Assembly: GCF_016765695.1 (NCBI RefSeq)
Contig: NZ_JAETGO010000083.1
Coordinates: 1-64,000 of the forward strand
DNA from: Sporosalibacterium faouarense
GTDB lineage: Bacteria > Bacillota > Clostridia > Tissierellales > VENL01
Direction of reading: 5' to 3'
Length of the DNA stretch: 64,000 nucleotides
Shown here: one piece after another, positions 41,845 through 49,675 of the stretch
Layout: every line of letters starts with the position of its first letter
Position numbering within the stretch: the stretch's first letter is position 1
Translations under genes and position numbers: made by a program
Notes under the pieces: generated by a model
The model's database searches: none
What the model saw: the letters and a program-made list of their open reading frames with translations, nothing else
What the model was told of the DNA's origin: nothing

Positions 41845-44116
41845 CCCATTCCATGGCTAATTGTCTTGATGCCTCTAGTGTCTTTCTTTTGATTGCACTT
41901 GGACTTAAAGGCTGTGGACTGTTAATAGTTATATTTTGAGTTATTCCGCTCCTGTTTAAGATACCTTGAGTTTCTTTATTACTATATACTTGTGCACCTC
42001 TAGGTAGATTAAGGAGCTCTGGACCTTTTTCACCAACGATGGCTAATCCACCTTTGAAATAATCAGTGCCTTCTGCTAGTAACGGAATAGTTGGTATATT
42101 AAATCCTAACGTTTTACCTGTAGGTAGCTTGATTTTAAGCTTGTTCATACCTCTAATCAATTTATTAATAGCTTCTATTATAGTATTTATAGACCCTTTT
42201 ATACCATCTACAATACCTTCCCAGACATCGGTTACTGTTTCTTTTATTCCACCCCAGATATCATCAAATACACCTTTCACAAATTCCAAACCAGTGTTTA
42301 CTGTTGACTTTATACCTTCGATAGACTCATCTATTGTATTACCGATACCCTCCCAGATATCTGAGAAAAATTCCTTAATTCCATTCCATATGCTATCAAA
42401 TATACCACTTACAAATTCTAATCCTATTTTTATAGTCGTTTTTAAATGTTCAATGGATTCATCTATTGAATTACTAATACCTTGCCAGATATCTGAGAAG
42501 AACTGTTTAATTCCATTCCAAATATCATTAAATACACCATCTATAAACTCTAAGCCTAATTTAATAACTGACTTTAAGTATTCAATAGATTCGTTTATAA
42601 TATTACCCACACCATTCCAAATATCTGAAAAGAATTTTTTGATTCCATTCCATAATCCTTCCCAATCACCTTTAAATAGTGCAGCAAATATATTAAATAT
42701 ATCAGTAATTAATGTAACTGCCGTCTGGATTATAGCAGATATTACATTCCAGATATTTTGTATTACAATAGTTATTTCTTCTCCATGACGCTGCCAAAGC
42801 TCTTTAATATACTCTACAACTGTTTCTATTATACCAACAAAAAAGTCTATTTCAGCTTTTATAGCCTCAAACCACGACATAATCATTTCTTTAATCATAG
42901 TCAGATTCTCTTCATTACTTGCAGCCCATTCTATTATCCAGTTTATCAATTGCTTTATTATATCTATAAAGAATCCTACACTCTCACTTATAATCGAAAA
43001 GACGGTTCCAATCACCTTCTGAATCATGGGCATATTATCCAATATCCAATCAAATAAAGTCTGGAGAATAGGGATTACTGCACTACCAATTTGGTTCATT
43101 ACAGCTTCTCCTACCTGTTGAAACTCACTTTTTAGCTTTCCAACGGTTTCCTTCATAGTCCCCATGGTTTCTGCAAATTTAGCATTAGCTTCTATTGTTG
43201 AACCTGACATGACTAATCCCAATTCATTAGCCCTATCTTTATATTTCTGTAGACCTTCCCCGCCTTCTTCAAGAAGAGGAGTTAATTCTGTAGCATTGTC
43301 ACCAAAAATTTGTGTAGCCAAAGCATTTCTCTCGGTTTCATTAGCCATATTTGATAGCTTTGTAATAACCTGACTAAAAGCTTCATCTGTAGATATTAGA
43401 TTTCCTTGAGCATCCTCTAAAGATACACCTAAAGCTTGGAAGGCTTCAGCCTGTACATTGTTTCCCTCTTGAGCTGAAGCCATTGATTCACCCATAGATA
43501 TAGCCGCATTTTGTATACCAGAAAACTCTGCTCCCGTTTGACTAGCAGTATATTTTAACTCTTGTAATTGAGTAGTAGATAGTCCTGTCTTCTCGCTAAT
43601 TTTACTTATCTCTAGACTAGCATCAGCAGTTTTGGTTGCCATATCCATAAATGCTCCACCTATATCTTTTGCTACATTAGCTACGGTCATACCGACATTT
43701 GATACTGTTAAAGCTATATCTTTTAATTTTCCTAATTTATCAAAGGCATTACTTAATCCATTGGTATCAAAACTACTAGATCCCCCATTGGGACTAGATG
43801 ATGGTTGCTTCTCTTTACTATCCTTTTTCTGCTGAGTAGCTTTTTTAATTTTTTCACTGGCCTTCACTGCTTTATCTGCAATATCAGAGAAATTTTTACT
43901 AATCTCCTTAGCCACTTTTCCAACTATTTTACCTACATCTAACACTTTAGAAGCCACTTCTTTTACCTTGCCTAGTTTTTTTAGTGCTTTAGCTAAACCG
44001 CTGACACCTGCTCCTGTAGCTGCTGAGATAGTTTTGCCAGAGGATTGCTTTCCACTGGCATCTTGATCTTTTTCTTGATTTTTTATTTCATTCTTCTTAC
44101 TCTTACTTTCACCCAT
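41837..44116 (-). CDS. Tail tape measure protein
   Basis: 759 residues. Helical throughout; N-terminal TP901-1-type region with the conserved ASLEISKISEKTGLSTTQLQELKYTASQTGAEFSGIQ...LSNMANETERNALATQIFGDNATELTPLLEEG, a central membrane-like helix part (LIDIIKQ and similar), then four tandem repeats of about 43 residues (WNGIKKFFSDIWNGVGN...). The C-terminus (LLAEGTDYFKGGLAIVGEKGPELLNLPRGAQVYS) is typical. By the rule of about 0.15 nm per residue the tail would be roughly 110 nm. This is the main length ruler of a non-contractile tail. AAGGTGGTGA before the ATG. Confidence 0.93.
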   Translation of the reverse strand: MGESKSKKNEIKNQEKDQDASGKQSSGKTISAATGAGVSGLAKALKKLGKVKEVASKVLDVGKIVGKVAKEISKNFSDIADKAVKASEKIKKATQQKKDSKEKQPSSSPNGGSSSFDTNGLSNAFDKLGKLKDIALTVSNVGMTVANVAKDIGGAFMDMATKTADASLEISKISEKTGLSTTQLQELKYTASQTGAEFSGIQNAAISMGESMASAQEGNNVQAEAFQALGVSLEDAQGNLISTDEAFSQVITKLSNMANETERNALATQIFGDNATELTPLLEEGGEGLQKYKDRANELGLVMSGSTIEANAKFAETMGTMKETVGKLKSEFQQVGEAVMNQIGSAVIPILQTLFDWILDNMPMIQKVIGTVFSIISESVGFFIDIIKQLINWIIEWAASNEENLTMIKEMIMSWFEAIKAEIDFFVGIIETVVEYIKELWQRHGEEITIVIQNIWNVISAIIQTAVTLITDIFNIFAALFKGDWEGLWNGIKKFFSDIWNGVGNIINESIEYLKSVIKLGLEFIDGVFNDIWNGIKQFFSDIWQGISNSIDESIEHLKTTIKIGLEFVSGIFDSIWNGIKEFFSDIWEGIGNTIDESIEGIKSTVNTGLEFVKGVFDDIWGGIKETVTDVWEGIVDGIKGSINTIIEAINKLIRGMNKLKIKLPTGKTLGFNIPTIPLLAEGTDYFKGGLAIVGEKGPELLNLPRGAQVYSNKETQGILNRSGITQNITINSPQPLSPSAIKRKTLEASRQLAMEWGV
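42193..42706 (-). repeat. Four tandem 43-codon repeats within the tape measure gene
   Basis: Successive blocks IWNGIKKFFSDIWNGVGN, IWNGIKQFFSDIWQGISN, IWNGIKEFFSDIWEGIGN and a diverged IWGGIKETVTDVWEGIVD, each followed by an ESIE...GLEF segment. Repeat number would change the tail length. Confidence 0.85.
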
Positions 44117-44136
44117 TATTTCACCACCTTCTTGGG

Positions 44137-44496
44137 TCAGCTAATGACATTAGCTTTCTTTTTCTTTGCCATATGTCTTTCTTTTATTGCTTCACATTGG
44201 GATATTATCTCTTCCTTAGACAATGTGTTTGACTTTTCCTTAGGCTCCTTTATTTCACCAATAAATTTATCCCAAGGAACCTTTTTTTCTACAAAGGGAT
44301 TGTTTATATGTCCTACCCAAATCTCCCAAGCGTGATTCTCAATCTGCTCTTCAATAGATAACTCTTTTATTTTTTGAAAAAACTCTATTCCCTCAAGATA
44401 ATCCATCTGTAGAATATATTCAATATTGCCATATCTTTTTAGCAAAAAGTCAGTCGTATTTATTGCATCAATTTGGATGCCGATTTCAAAAAATTT
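44137..44496 (-). CDS. Tail assembly chaperone, GT extension read by -1 frameshift
   Basis: About 115 codons in the -1 frame relative to the chaperone gene at 44460-44816, open from the slippery site at 44490-44496 to the stop at 44137. Sequence after the shift: FEIGIQIDAINTTDFLLKRYGNIEYILQMDYLEG, then a helical, charged region (SIEEQIENHAWEIWVGHINNPFVEKK) as in T-domains of gpGT proteins that recruit tail-tube protein to the tape measure. A separate start (TTG 44445) exists but has no ribosome site, supporting translation by frameshift. Confidence 0.78.
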   Translation of the reverse strand, partial: KFFEIGIQIDAINTTDFLLKRYGNIEYILQMDYLEGIEFFQKIKELSIEEQIENHAWEIWVGHINNPFVEKKVPWDKFIGEIKEPKEKSNTLSKEEIISQCEAIKERHMAKKKKANVIS

Positions 44497-44816
44497 CCGA
44501 TACCCTCCATTTTACCAAAGGCATAGAATAGGTTCATTGTTTCTTCTAAGGACATATTCATGATATCCTCTGTCTTTATGCCTGATAGACTAGATATGAA
44601 CTCACAAATTTCCTTATCAGCTCGATGTATATTTTCAAACAATATAATCGCTAGCTGCAATCCTTGATCCTGTGATACTTCATTCATTGTATTATCTAGA
44701 TTATTTTTTCCATCTGTAAAAAGGCTTTTCATTTCATCTTTGATTCCTGTTTTCTTAATTATCTTTGATAAAGCAAAAACATCTTGAAACTTTAATTCTC
44801 TAAATTTATAGTCCAT
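44460..44816 (-). CDS. Tail assembly chaperone (gpG-like)
   Basis: 118 residues (DYKFRELKFQDVFALSKIIKKTGIKDEMKSL...), all helical, located between the tube gene and the tape measure gene, as lambda gpG and its relatives. It coats the tape measure during tail assembly and is not in the final particle. AGGGAGGG ribosome site. The slippery heptamer A-AAT-TTT near its 3' end allows a longer G-T fusion. Together with its extension it is the conserved sign of a working siphophage tail module. Confidence 0.82.
   Translation of the reverse strand: MDYKFRELKFQDVFALSKIIKKTGIKDEMKSLFTDGKNNLDNTMNEVSQDQGLQLAIILFENIHRADKEICEFISSLSGIKTEDIMNMSLEETMNLFYAFGKMEGIGNFLKSASKLMQ
44490..44496 (-). promoter_or_regulatory. 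Programmed -1 frameshift slippery site
   Basis: AAATTTT in the zero-frame phase A-AAT-TTT, a canonical XXXYYYZ heptamer, 11 codons before the zero-frame stop. Slipping one base back continues the frame to 44137 without a stop. Confidence 0.75.
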
Positions 44817-44835
44817 GATTTTCCCTCCCTTTGTA

Positions 44836-44863
44836 AGAAAAGCACTCTATAAAAGAGTGCTCT
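44836..44863 (-). terminator. Partial terminator after the tail tube gene
   Basis: AAGAGCACTCT / AGAGTGCTTTT stem-loop, T-tract short. Typical spot: lets the tube protein be made in excess over chaperones and tape measure. Confidence 0.65.
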
Positions 44864-44869
44864 TATTGC

Positions 44870-45403
44870 TTATATTACTTCTACATCCTCAATTTTATAT
44901 ATTGGAGATTCTAAATTAGCTGGATCATAATGAGCTGAGAAATGTAATTCTACAGCTAATTCATCCTTATCTACCATTTCCATATTCAATCCATTGTCAC
45001 TTAGTGCATTGAATAAAGTAATCACCTTCGTTTTTCCTCCAGTTGTAGTTCCAACAAGGGCAATATTCTTTAAGTAGTCACTATCTGATATAGTTCTATC
45101 TCCATTTGTTATTGCACTTGTAGCCTCGTCAAGATTAGATCCTGCAAGGGCCATCTTAATATTTTCTTGAGATAAATCCATTAATCTAACTGTTAATGAA
45201 GCATTCTCATTAATTATTCTTCTTAGACCTTTCGTCTTTCCTCTTCTTCCATCATACTCTACTTCTTTAAACTCTTGCTCTACTAAAAATGTATTTCCAC
45301 CTTTACATGGTCCTAACATTTTCTCATCTGTTTCCTCATAATTAACATAAACCACACCTGTGTCAATAACAATGTTTTGAAGCTGCTCTGTTGATAAACT
45401 CAT
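44870..45403 (-). CDS. Major tail (tube) protein
   Basis: About 177 residues. The frame extends to 45430, but AAGGAGGAG is right for the ATG at 45403 (MSLSTEQLQN). The product (NIVIDTGVVYVNYEETDEKMLGPCKGGNTFLVEQEFKEVEYDGRRGKTKGLRRIINENASLTVRLMDLS) shows the pattern of tube-forming beta sandwich proteins in clostridial siphoviruses, with a strand-rich C-terminus. It should stack as hexamers around the tape measure. First gene of the structural operon after a sigma-A-like promoter. Confidence 0.85.
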   Translation of the reverse strand: MSLSTEQLQNIVIDTGVVYVNYEETDEKMLGPCKGGNTFLVEQEFKEVEYDGRRGKTKGLRRIINENASLTVRLMDLSQENIKMALAGSNLDEATSAITNGDRTISDSDYLKNIALVGTTTGGKTKVITLFNALSDNGLNMEMVDKDELAVELHFSAHYDPANLESPIYKIEDVEVI

Positions 45404-45480
45404 TAAAACTCCTCCTTTTTTTAAATACATAATTAAATACCTTTGCTTTGCTGTGATGTTTTTATTTCTTAAAAACTACA

Positions 45481-45508
45481 TATATACCACCCCCTCAAAA
45501 TCTATCAA
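45481..45508 (-). promoter_or_regulatory. Putative promoter of the tail structural genes
   Basis: Minus strand TTGATA (45503-45508), 16-base gap, TATATA (45481-45486), about 80 bases before the tube gene start. Spacing is one base short of ideal, so an activator such as the sigma-like protein at 45920 may help. Confidence 0.45.
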
Positions 45509-45578
45509 ATTAAATTTTATCTTTTTAATTTAGCTAGGAAATTGATTCTAAGTTTTAACTTAAATTTTCTTTCTTAAG

Positions 45579-45773
45579 TTACTTTTGTACAATCATAATA
45601 ATTCCATTTCTCGAAATATAATTAGTCGTATTAGTGGAATTATTATTGTACTTAATCACTGCTGTTGTTTCATTCTCAAACCAGTCCACTATTCTCTCCA
45701 TCTCTTCTATTGCTAAATGTCTTTCTTCAAGGGCTATAGTTTTGCCCTCAATTAATTCAATAGTTAATTCCAA
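45579..45773 (-). CDS. Small phage protein of unknown function
   Basis: 64 residues, TTG start after GGGGGAAA. Sequence (LTIELIEGKTIALEERHLAIEEMERIVDWFENETTAVIKYN...) has an amphipathic helix followed by two strands. Not recognised. Its position between the regulators and the tube gene is where tail terminator or connector genes lie in a complete phage, but it is too short for those. Confidence 0.6.
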   Translation of the reverse strand: MELTIELIEGKTIALEERHLAIEEMERIVDWFENETTAVIKYNNNSTNTTNYISRNGIIMIVQK

Positions 45774-45829
45774 TTCTATTTCCCCCTTATCATTTAAAAT
45801 ATGACTTTAAGCTTTTACTATCTGCCTAA

Positions 45830-45862
45830 AAGAAAAGACAGCTTTTGATTAACTGTCTTTTA
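45830..45862 (-). terminator. Terminator between regulatory and structural genes
   Basis: AAAAGACAG / CTGTCTTTT stem with 13-base loop and TTTT on the minus strand. It separates the sigma-like regulator from the tail genes. Confidence 0.75.
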
Positions 45863-45919
45863 AAAAGTCCCTTCACTAATAGGGCACATTTGGAAAAATG
45901 TTTAACGTTTTTATTATTT

Positions 45920-46246
45920 TTATAGAAATTTTTTTATTTTTTTTGATTTTTTTATTCTATTTAGCCCTCTCTTTATTGTGGTAGACACGTTACCTTTAGT
46001 AACTCCTAGCTCATTTGCTATCTCATGCATAACCATATCATCGAAATAATACATCTGTATCATTTCTTTTTGCCTTTTAGTTAAATCTTCATCTATAGCC
46101 TCATATAGTGAGCTCTTCATCTCCCTTATCTCTGATAAGTTTGTCAATGATTTGCTCCTCGAATACATTGATGACTGAAGGTACAATACGTCTTGATTTT
46201 CTTCGGTTAAGTGTATATTTCTCACTGCGCCACCAGCTCCTTTCAT
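45920..46246 (-). CDS. Sigma-70 region 4-like regulator (ArpU/late-activator type)
   Basis: Up to 108 residues; the C-terminal 60 (DEDLTKRQKEMIQMYYFDDMVMHEIANELGVTKGNVSTTIKRGLNRIKKSKK) are a sigma region 4 helix-turn-helix. Such proteins end the early region of many Firmicute prophages and switch on the late genes. The start is uncertain: the frame from 46246 overlaps the upstream gene by 146 bases and has no ribosome site, whereas an ATG at 46120 (MKSSLYEAI) has AAGGGAG very close by. A start near 46120 gives about 66 residues, the common size. Confidence 0.78.
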   Translation of the reverse strand: MKGAGGAVRNIHLTEENQDVLYLQSSMYSRSKSLTNLSEIREMKSSLYEAIDEDLTKRQKEMIQMYYFDDMVMHEIANELGVTKGNVSTTIKRGLNRIKKSKKIKKFL

Positions 46247-46484
46247 AATAATTGCTCACTTCTCTACCTGTTTCTCTCACATTCCTTCTTATTATTAATA
46301 AAGGTTTCAGCCTATCTTCTATATTTGTAATTCTTTCTTTTATATTTGAGTCATTACCATGACAATTTTTAGTCATATTTTCAAGCTCTTCTTTTTCAGT
46401 CTTGAGCTTTGTAATTCTATCACTAATCATTTTCAACGACTTTTCATATTCTCTCCCTAATTCTTTATAGTTTTCTTCATTCAT
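46101..46484 (-). CDS. Phage-associated coiled-coil regulator-like protein
   Basis: 127 residues; N-terminal coiled coil (NEENYKELGREYEKSLKMISDRITKLKTEKEELENMTK) and a basic C-terminus (NYYERSWWRSEKYTLNRRKSRRIV). Proteins of this shape are regularly found just upstream of sigma region 4-like proteins in clostridial phages and conjugative elements, and may act as a pair with them. GGAGCG before the ATG. First minus-strand gene from the divergent regulatory region shared with the XRE repressor. Confidence 0.78.
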   Translation of the reverse strand: MNEENYKELGREYEKSLKMISDRITKLKTEKEELENMTKNCHGNDSNIKERITNIEDRLKPLLIIRRNVRETGREVSNYYERSWWRSEKYTLNRRKSRRIVPSVINVFEEQIIDKLIRDKGDEELTI

Positions 46485-46756
46485 TTTATTCGCTCCTATG
46501 CTCGGTTTTTTATATTCTATATTTCTAATTAATTATTTTTTGTTCACTATGGTTTACAAAGAGATAAAATTTTTTATCCTAATTTATAAATACATACATA
46601 TCTTAAATATCTTTTTTCTCTTAAGTCCTGCCAACACTTGATATCCCTATTAATCACCTAATTTCACACTATATTATTTATAAAAATAAATGTATTTTAT
46701 TGTTTACAGAATAATGATATAATCAAATAGTGTACTAATTTTTATGGGGTGATGTT

Positions 46757-47146
46757 TTGAATAAATTAAGCCAGATAATAAGTAATTATATTGAAACCAA
46801 CAATTTAACCCTAAGGGAATTTGCTGATAAATGTTCTCTTAGCCATTCGTATATTGCCAAGCTAAAAAACGGCTTTGATCCCCGAAGTAAACATCTAATC
46901 CATCCCACCATGGATACCATTGTAAAGCTTTCCAATGCCATGAATATAGATGTAAAGGAACTATTATTAAAATCGGGTTATATTGATAATAATGACAATC
47001 ATATTTTAATAGATACTCAAATCCCAAGGGATTTAAAAGAAATCGGCATTGAATACTTAGAATTAGCTAAAGAGATGCAGGATAAAGAAATTCCACCAGA
47101 GGATATTAAAAAGATAATATCCATACTAAAGAAAGATGGAAAATAG
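46757..47146 (+). CDS. XRE family repressor (CI-like)
   Basis: 129 residues, TTG start with GGGGTGAT. Residues 1-70 form the HTH (NKLSQIISNYIETNNLTLREFADKCSLSHSYIAKLKNGFDPRS...), the rest a short helical tail without a Ser-Lys self-cleavage protease domain, so it cannot be inactivated directly by RecA as lambda CI. It is transcribed away from the tail module and most likely represses the divergent promoter between 46500 and 46740. Loss of its expression, for example through SOS-driven antisense transcription, is a possible induction route. Confidence 0.85.
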   Translation: MNKLSQIISNYIETNNLTLREFADKCSLSHSYIAKLKNGFDPRSKHLIHPTMDTIVKLSNAMNIDVKELLLKSGYIDNNDNHILIDTQIPRDLKEIGIEYLELAKEMQDKEIPPEDIKKIISILKKDGK

Positions 47147-47176
47147 CAACCTATAGACCTATATAGGTTGCTTTTT
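47144..47176 (+). terminator. Terminator of the XRE repressor gene
   Basis: AGCAACCTATA / TATATAGGTTGCT stem followed by TTTTAT on the plus strand; on the minus strand the tail is weak (ATTTTCC), so leftward transcripts may read through. Confidence 0.8.
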
Positions 47177-47266
47177 ATAGTCTAAGTTAATATATATTAC
47201 CCCATTACTAATTATGTGTAAAATATAGGTTATTCCAAGATGTATGTATCGAATACAATTAGACAT
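47159..47266 (-). CDS. Possible 35-residue peptide downstream of an SOS promoter
   Basis: ATG at 47266 is preceded by GGGAGGTAAATT, a strong ribosome site; stop at 47159-47161, inside the repressor's terminator. The peptide (MSNCIRYIHLGITYILHIIS...) is hydrophobic and could insert in a membrane. It would be the first thing translated from the LexA-controlled promoter at 47380-47408. The coding evidence is only the ribosome site and location. Confidence 0.4.
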   Translation of the reverse strand: MSNCIRYIHLGITYILHIISNGVIYINLDYKKQPI

Positions 47267-47347
47267 AATTTACCTCCCTTGCCATACACTCCTGTAGCAA
47301 ATAGCTAATATTAAGTTGTAGTATAACTCACACCGTAGCAAAGGCAT

Positions 47348-47361
47348 CGAACGTCTGTTCG
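47348..47361. promoter_or_regulatory. LexA (SOS) box
   Basis: CGAAC-GTCT-GTTCG, a perfect palindrome of the Gram-positive LexA consensus CGAACN4GTTCG. A half-site (GTTCG) follows at 47367-47371. It lies just downstream of a minus-strand promoter and would block transcription until DNA damage removes LexA. Confidence 0.75.
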
Positions 47362-47374
47362 ATTTGTTCGTATG

Positions 47375-47408
47375 ATTATATTATAATGTTCTCCTTTATA
47401 AAAATCAA
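47375..47408 (-). promoter_or_regulatory. Minus-strand sigma-A promoter under LexA control
   Basis: TTGATT (47403-47408), 17-base spacing, TATAAT (47380-47385). Transcription would begin near 47373 and enter the LexA box, then the small peptide gene and the antisense strand of the XRE repressor, towards the tail module. Confidence 0.65.
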
Positions 47409-47539
47409 GGGAAATATTATTTCAATTTTCGACAAATTTTTTATTCTTCATTTGTTTTTTCTATTATTCCTATCTCCTATGTCAATTTTCCCATTTTATT
47501 ATTTGAGGAAATTTTATATTTATAAATAGCCTTCCTAAA

Positions 47540-47577
47540 TAAAAAGAAAAACCCTTGTGCAAAACAAGAGTTTTTAA
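47540..47577 (-). terminator. Terminator after the repeat lipoprotein gene
   Basis: AAAAACTCTTGT / ACAAGGGTTTTT stem with TTTTTCTTTTT on the minus strand. Confidence 0.85.
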
Positions 47578-47587
47578 ATATTTTTTT

Positions 47588-49648
47588 CTAAGGTTGCCAT
47601 TCATAAACTTCTATTTTCTCTATAAGACCAGTAATTGTATTTGCATAAATTGATATATTATGTGCTATACTGTCCTCACCATATATCATATATTTATATA
47701 CGGTATATTTATTATCATCAGCATCAAAAATATCCGAGTTCCCAATGGAATACCCTGCTAACATAAAAGAATTCTCAATTATTCTAAGGTCCGTATTCAG
47801 CTTAATTCCCATTATAGATGGATATGTATTCATTAGCGGCTTATCCGACCCTAATCTTAACACTACTTTTTTAATTATGTCATCATCATAGTAATATTCT
47901 TTAATCCATTTATCAGAGTTTCCAGTCATCTCGTATCTATACATTCCATTAGAATTGTCAACTATTGGACTTTCTGAACTATATTTTCCTTTTTCTAATT
48001 CATCTAATTTACTAATATTTTGCCCAATTAACTTTACTGAATAATCTTCCTTCTGTTCTATCATCGGCTTATGAGATGCCTCAATACTTGCAACTAAATT
48101 ATTTGATTTGTGAACATTTACATCTATATTATAAAATACATTTGTATCATTAGTAACAATTGTATATTCCTTAGTTAAAAACTCACCTTCATCAGAATCA
48201 TAGGATTCTTCTCTTATTATTTTACTATTAGCACTTTCAATTCCTTTATTTATATTGTCTAGCTGCATATTTAATCTTACTCCTAATAGACTTGGTACGT
48301 TTGCTTTGAATTCATTTCCTAATGCAGTGCTTATTCTCATTCCAGTAATTGTTAAATTATCATCGTGAAAATAGCTTTTTTGCCACTTATCAGGTCCATA
48401 CTCCATATCATATATAAATACTCCTTCTTCAACTAAAGGCTCTTTTGAATCAAAATTACCACTCCCTAAATGATTTGCTTCCAGCTCCATATTAGCACCT
48501 AACCATTTAAGATAAAAATCCTCTTTATATTCATTGATGGATATATCTTTATTAGTATATACGTCAATTTTATAGACCATCCCGTCTCCTTCATAATCTG
48601 AATATTCTACCCTTAAATCAAAGCTATCACTATTCCATGTTGGAATGTTTGTAACATTTTTAGTGGCTTCTTCCAAAGTCATATCAAACCATATACCCAT
48701 AAATCTCTGTGAAGATAATCCGATATTACCTTCCTGACTATAATAGTCTAAATTCTTTATAACACTTATCTTATTAATAGTAAAATCATCTTCAGCAAGC
48801 CAATACCAGGTAGCATATCCTTCATTATAATCAACTTCATAATATTTTCCTTCATCACTTTCCTTTAAAGGAAGGTCTCCTAGTTTCATTAGTAGAAAAT
48901 CGGCATCTCCATCCATGTAGTGATAAAGTATATCTGAATCTAAACTATAGTATTGATTTTGTTCATCATCATAATCATTGTCTCCAATGTTCTTATCTAA
49001 ATCTAATGCTGTAATACTTATTAAAGCAATAATATCATCTTCTGGAACATGACACTCTATTATGTATTTATCCCCATCTTGATATGTGTACTTGTCATAT
49101 CCAAACTCTGTTTCTTCAATTATAGGAGGATCATCAAATCTACCTTCTAAGCCCTGTAGATCACCACTTCCTAAGCCAATATCATATAATTCTATCTTTT
49201 TATCTGTCTTGCCATTGCTTTCTATAGATACCTTTTCTATTATTTCAGTTTCGAGATTTGTTATAAATTTAAACGCATACCCTTCTGATGTCTCATAATA
49301 CATAAAGTCATACTCATCCATATCTGGTTGTCCAAAGTCATTTAATATTTCTTCACGACTCTTTCCTAAGTAGTCTAAAAGATAATCTGTATTAATTATG
49401 TCAAAATTATCTGTTTCAGAATTTTTAATTTCTCCTTTTTGTTCATCTTTATCATTTTCTTCATCTTGATTTAATTGGTTATTATCATCATTCTCTATTC
49501 CTTGATTATTCTCATCTTGTTGTTCTGTATCTCCGATATTATTTTCATTACTAGCTGTATCAGAATTATCCTTAGAGCATCCACTAATAATTAATCCAAG
49601 GGATATTAAAAATATTAATAGTATATTAATTGTTCTAGTTTTCTTCAT
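47588..49648 (-). CDS. Large lipoprotein with internal repeats
   Basis: 686 residues. MKKTRTINILLIFLISLGLIISGCSKDNSD has a lipobox (ISGC, Cys24). A 50-residue linker of Asn, Asp, Glu and Gln follows. Then come five modules of roughly 110-130 residues, each built around a predicted strand-helix unit: LDYLGKSREEILNDFGQPD, LYHYMDGDADFLLMKLGDL, FMGIWFDMTLEEATKN, LLGVRLNMQLDNINKG and IMGIKLNTDLRIIENSF. The modules resemble the small DUF4309/SmpA-type folds of surface lipoproteins that recur in Firmicutes. Ligand unknown. AAGGAAGGAG before the ATG. Monocistronic, flanked by terminators. Confidence 0.75.
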   Translation of the reverse strand: MKKTRTINILLIFLISLGLIISGCSKDNSDTASNENNIGDTEQQDENNQGIENDDNNQLNQDEENDKDEQKGEIKNSETDNFDIINTDYLLDYLGKSREEILNDFGQPDMDEYDFMYYETSEGYAFKFITNLETEIIEKVSIESNGKTDKKIELYDIGLGSGDLQGLEGRFDDPPIIEETEFGYDKYTYQDGDKYIIECHVPEDDIIALISITALDLDKNIGDNDYDDEQNQYYSLDSDILYHYMDGDADFLLMKLGDLPLKESDEGKYYEVDYNEGYATWYWLAEDDFTINKISVIKNLDYYSQEGNIGLSSQRFMGIWFDMTLEEATKNVTNIPTWNSDSFDLRVEYSDYEGDGMVYKIDVYTNKDISINEYKEDFYLKWLGANMELEANHLGSGNFDSKEPLVEEGVFIYDMEYGPDKWQKSYFHDDNLTITGMRISTALGNEFKANVPSLLGVRLNMQLDNINKGIESANSKIIREESYDSDEGEFLTKEYTIVTNDTNVFYNIDVNVHKSNNLVASIEASHKPMIEQKEDYSVKLIGQNISKLDELEKGKYSSESPIVDNSNGMYRYEMTGNSDKWIKEYYYDDDIIKKVVLRLGSDKPLMNTYPSIMGIKLNTDLRIIENSFMLAGYSIGNSDIFDADDNKYTVYKYMIYGEDSIAHNISIYANTITGLIEKIEVYEWQP

Positions 49649-49675
49649 TTTATAACTCCTTCCTTTTTGTGATTA

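Noticed and set aside
42066-42788. 240-codon plus-strand frame inside the tape measure gene
   Set aside because: Antisense shadow created by the repeated codons of the tape measure gene; no ribosome site and repetitive, Pro/Ser-rich product.
36047-47146. Complete prophage
   Set aside because: No integrase, replication, terminase, portal or capsid genes, and no att-like duplication seen on both sides.
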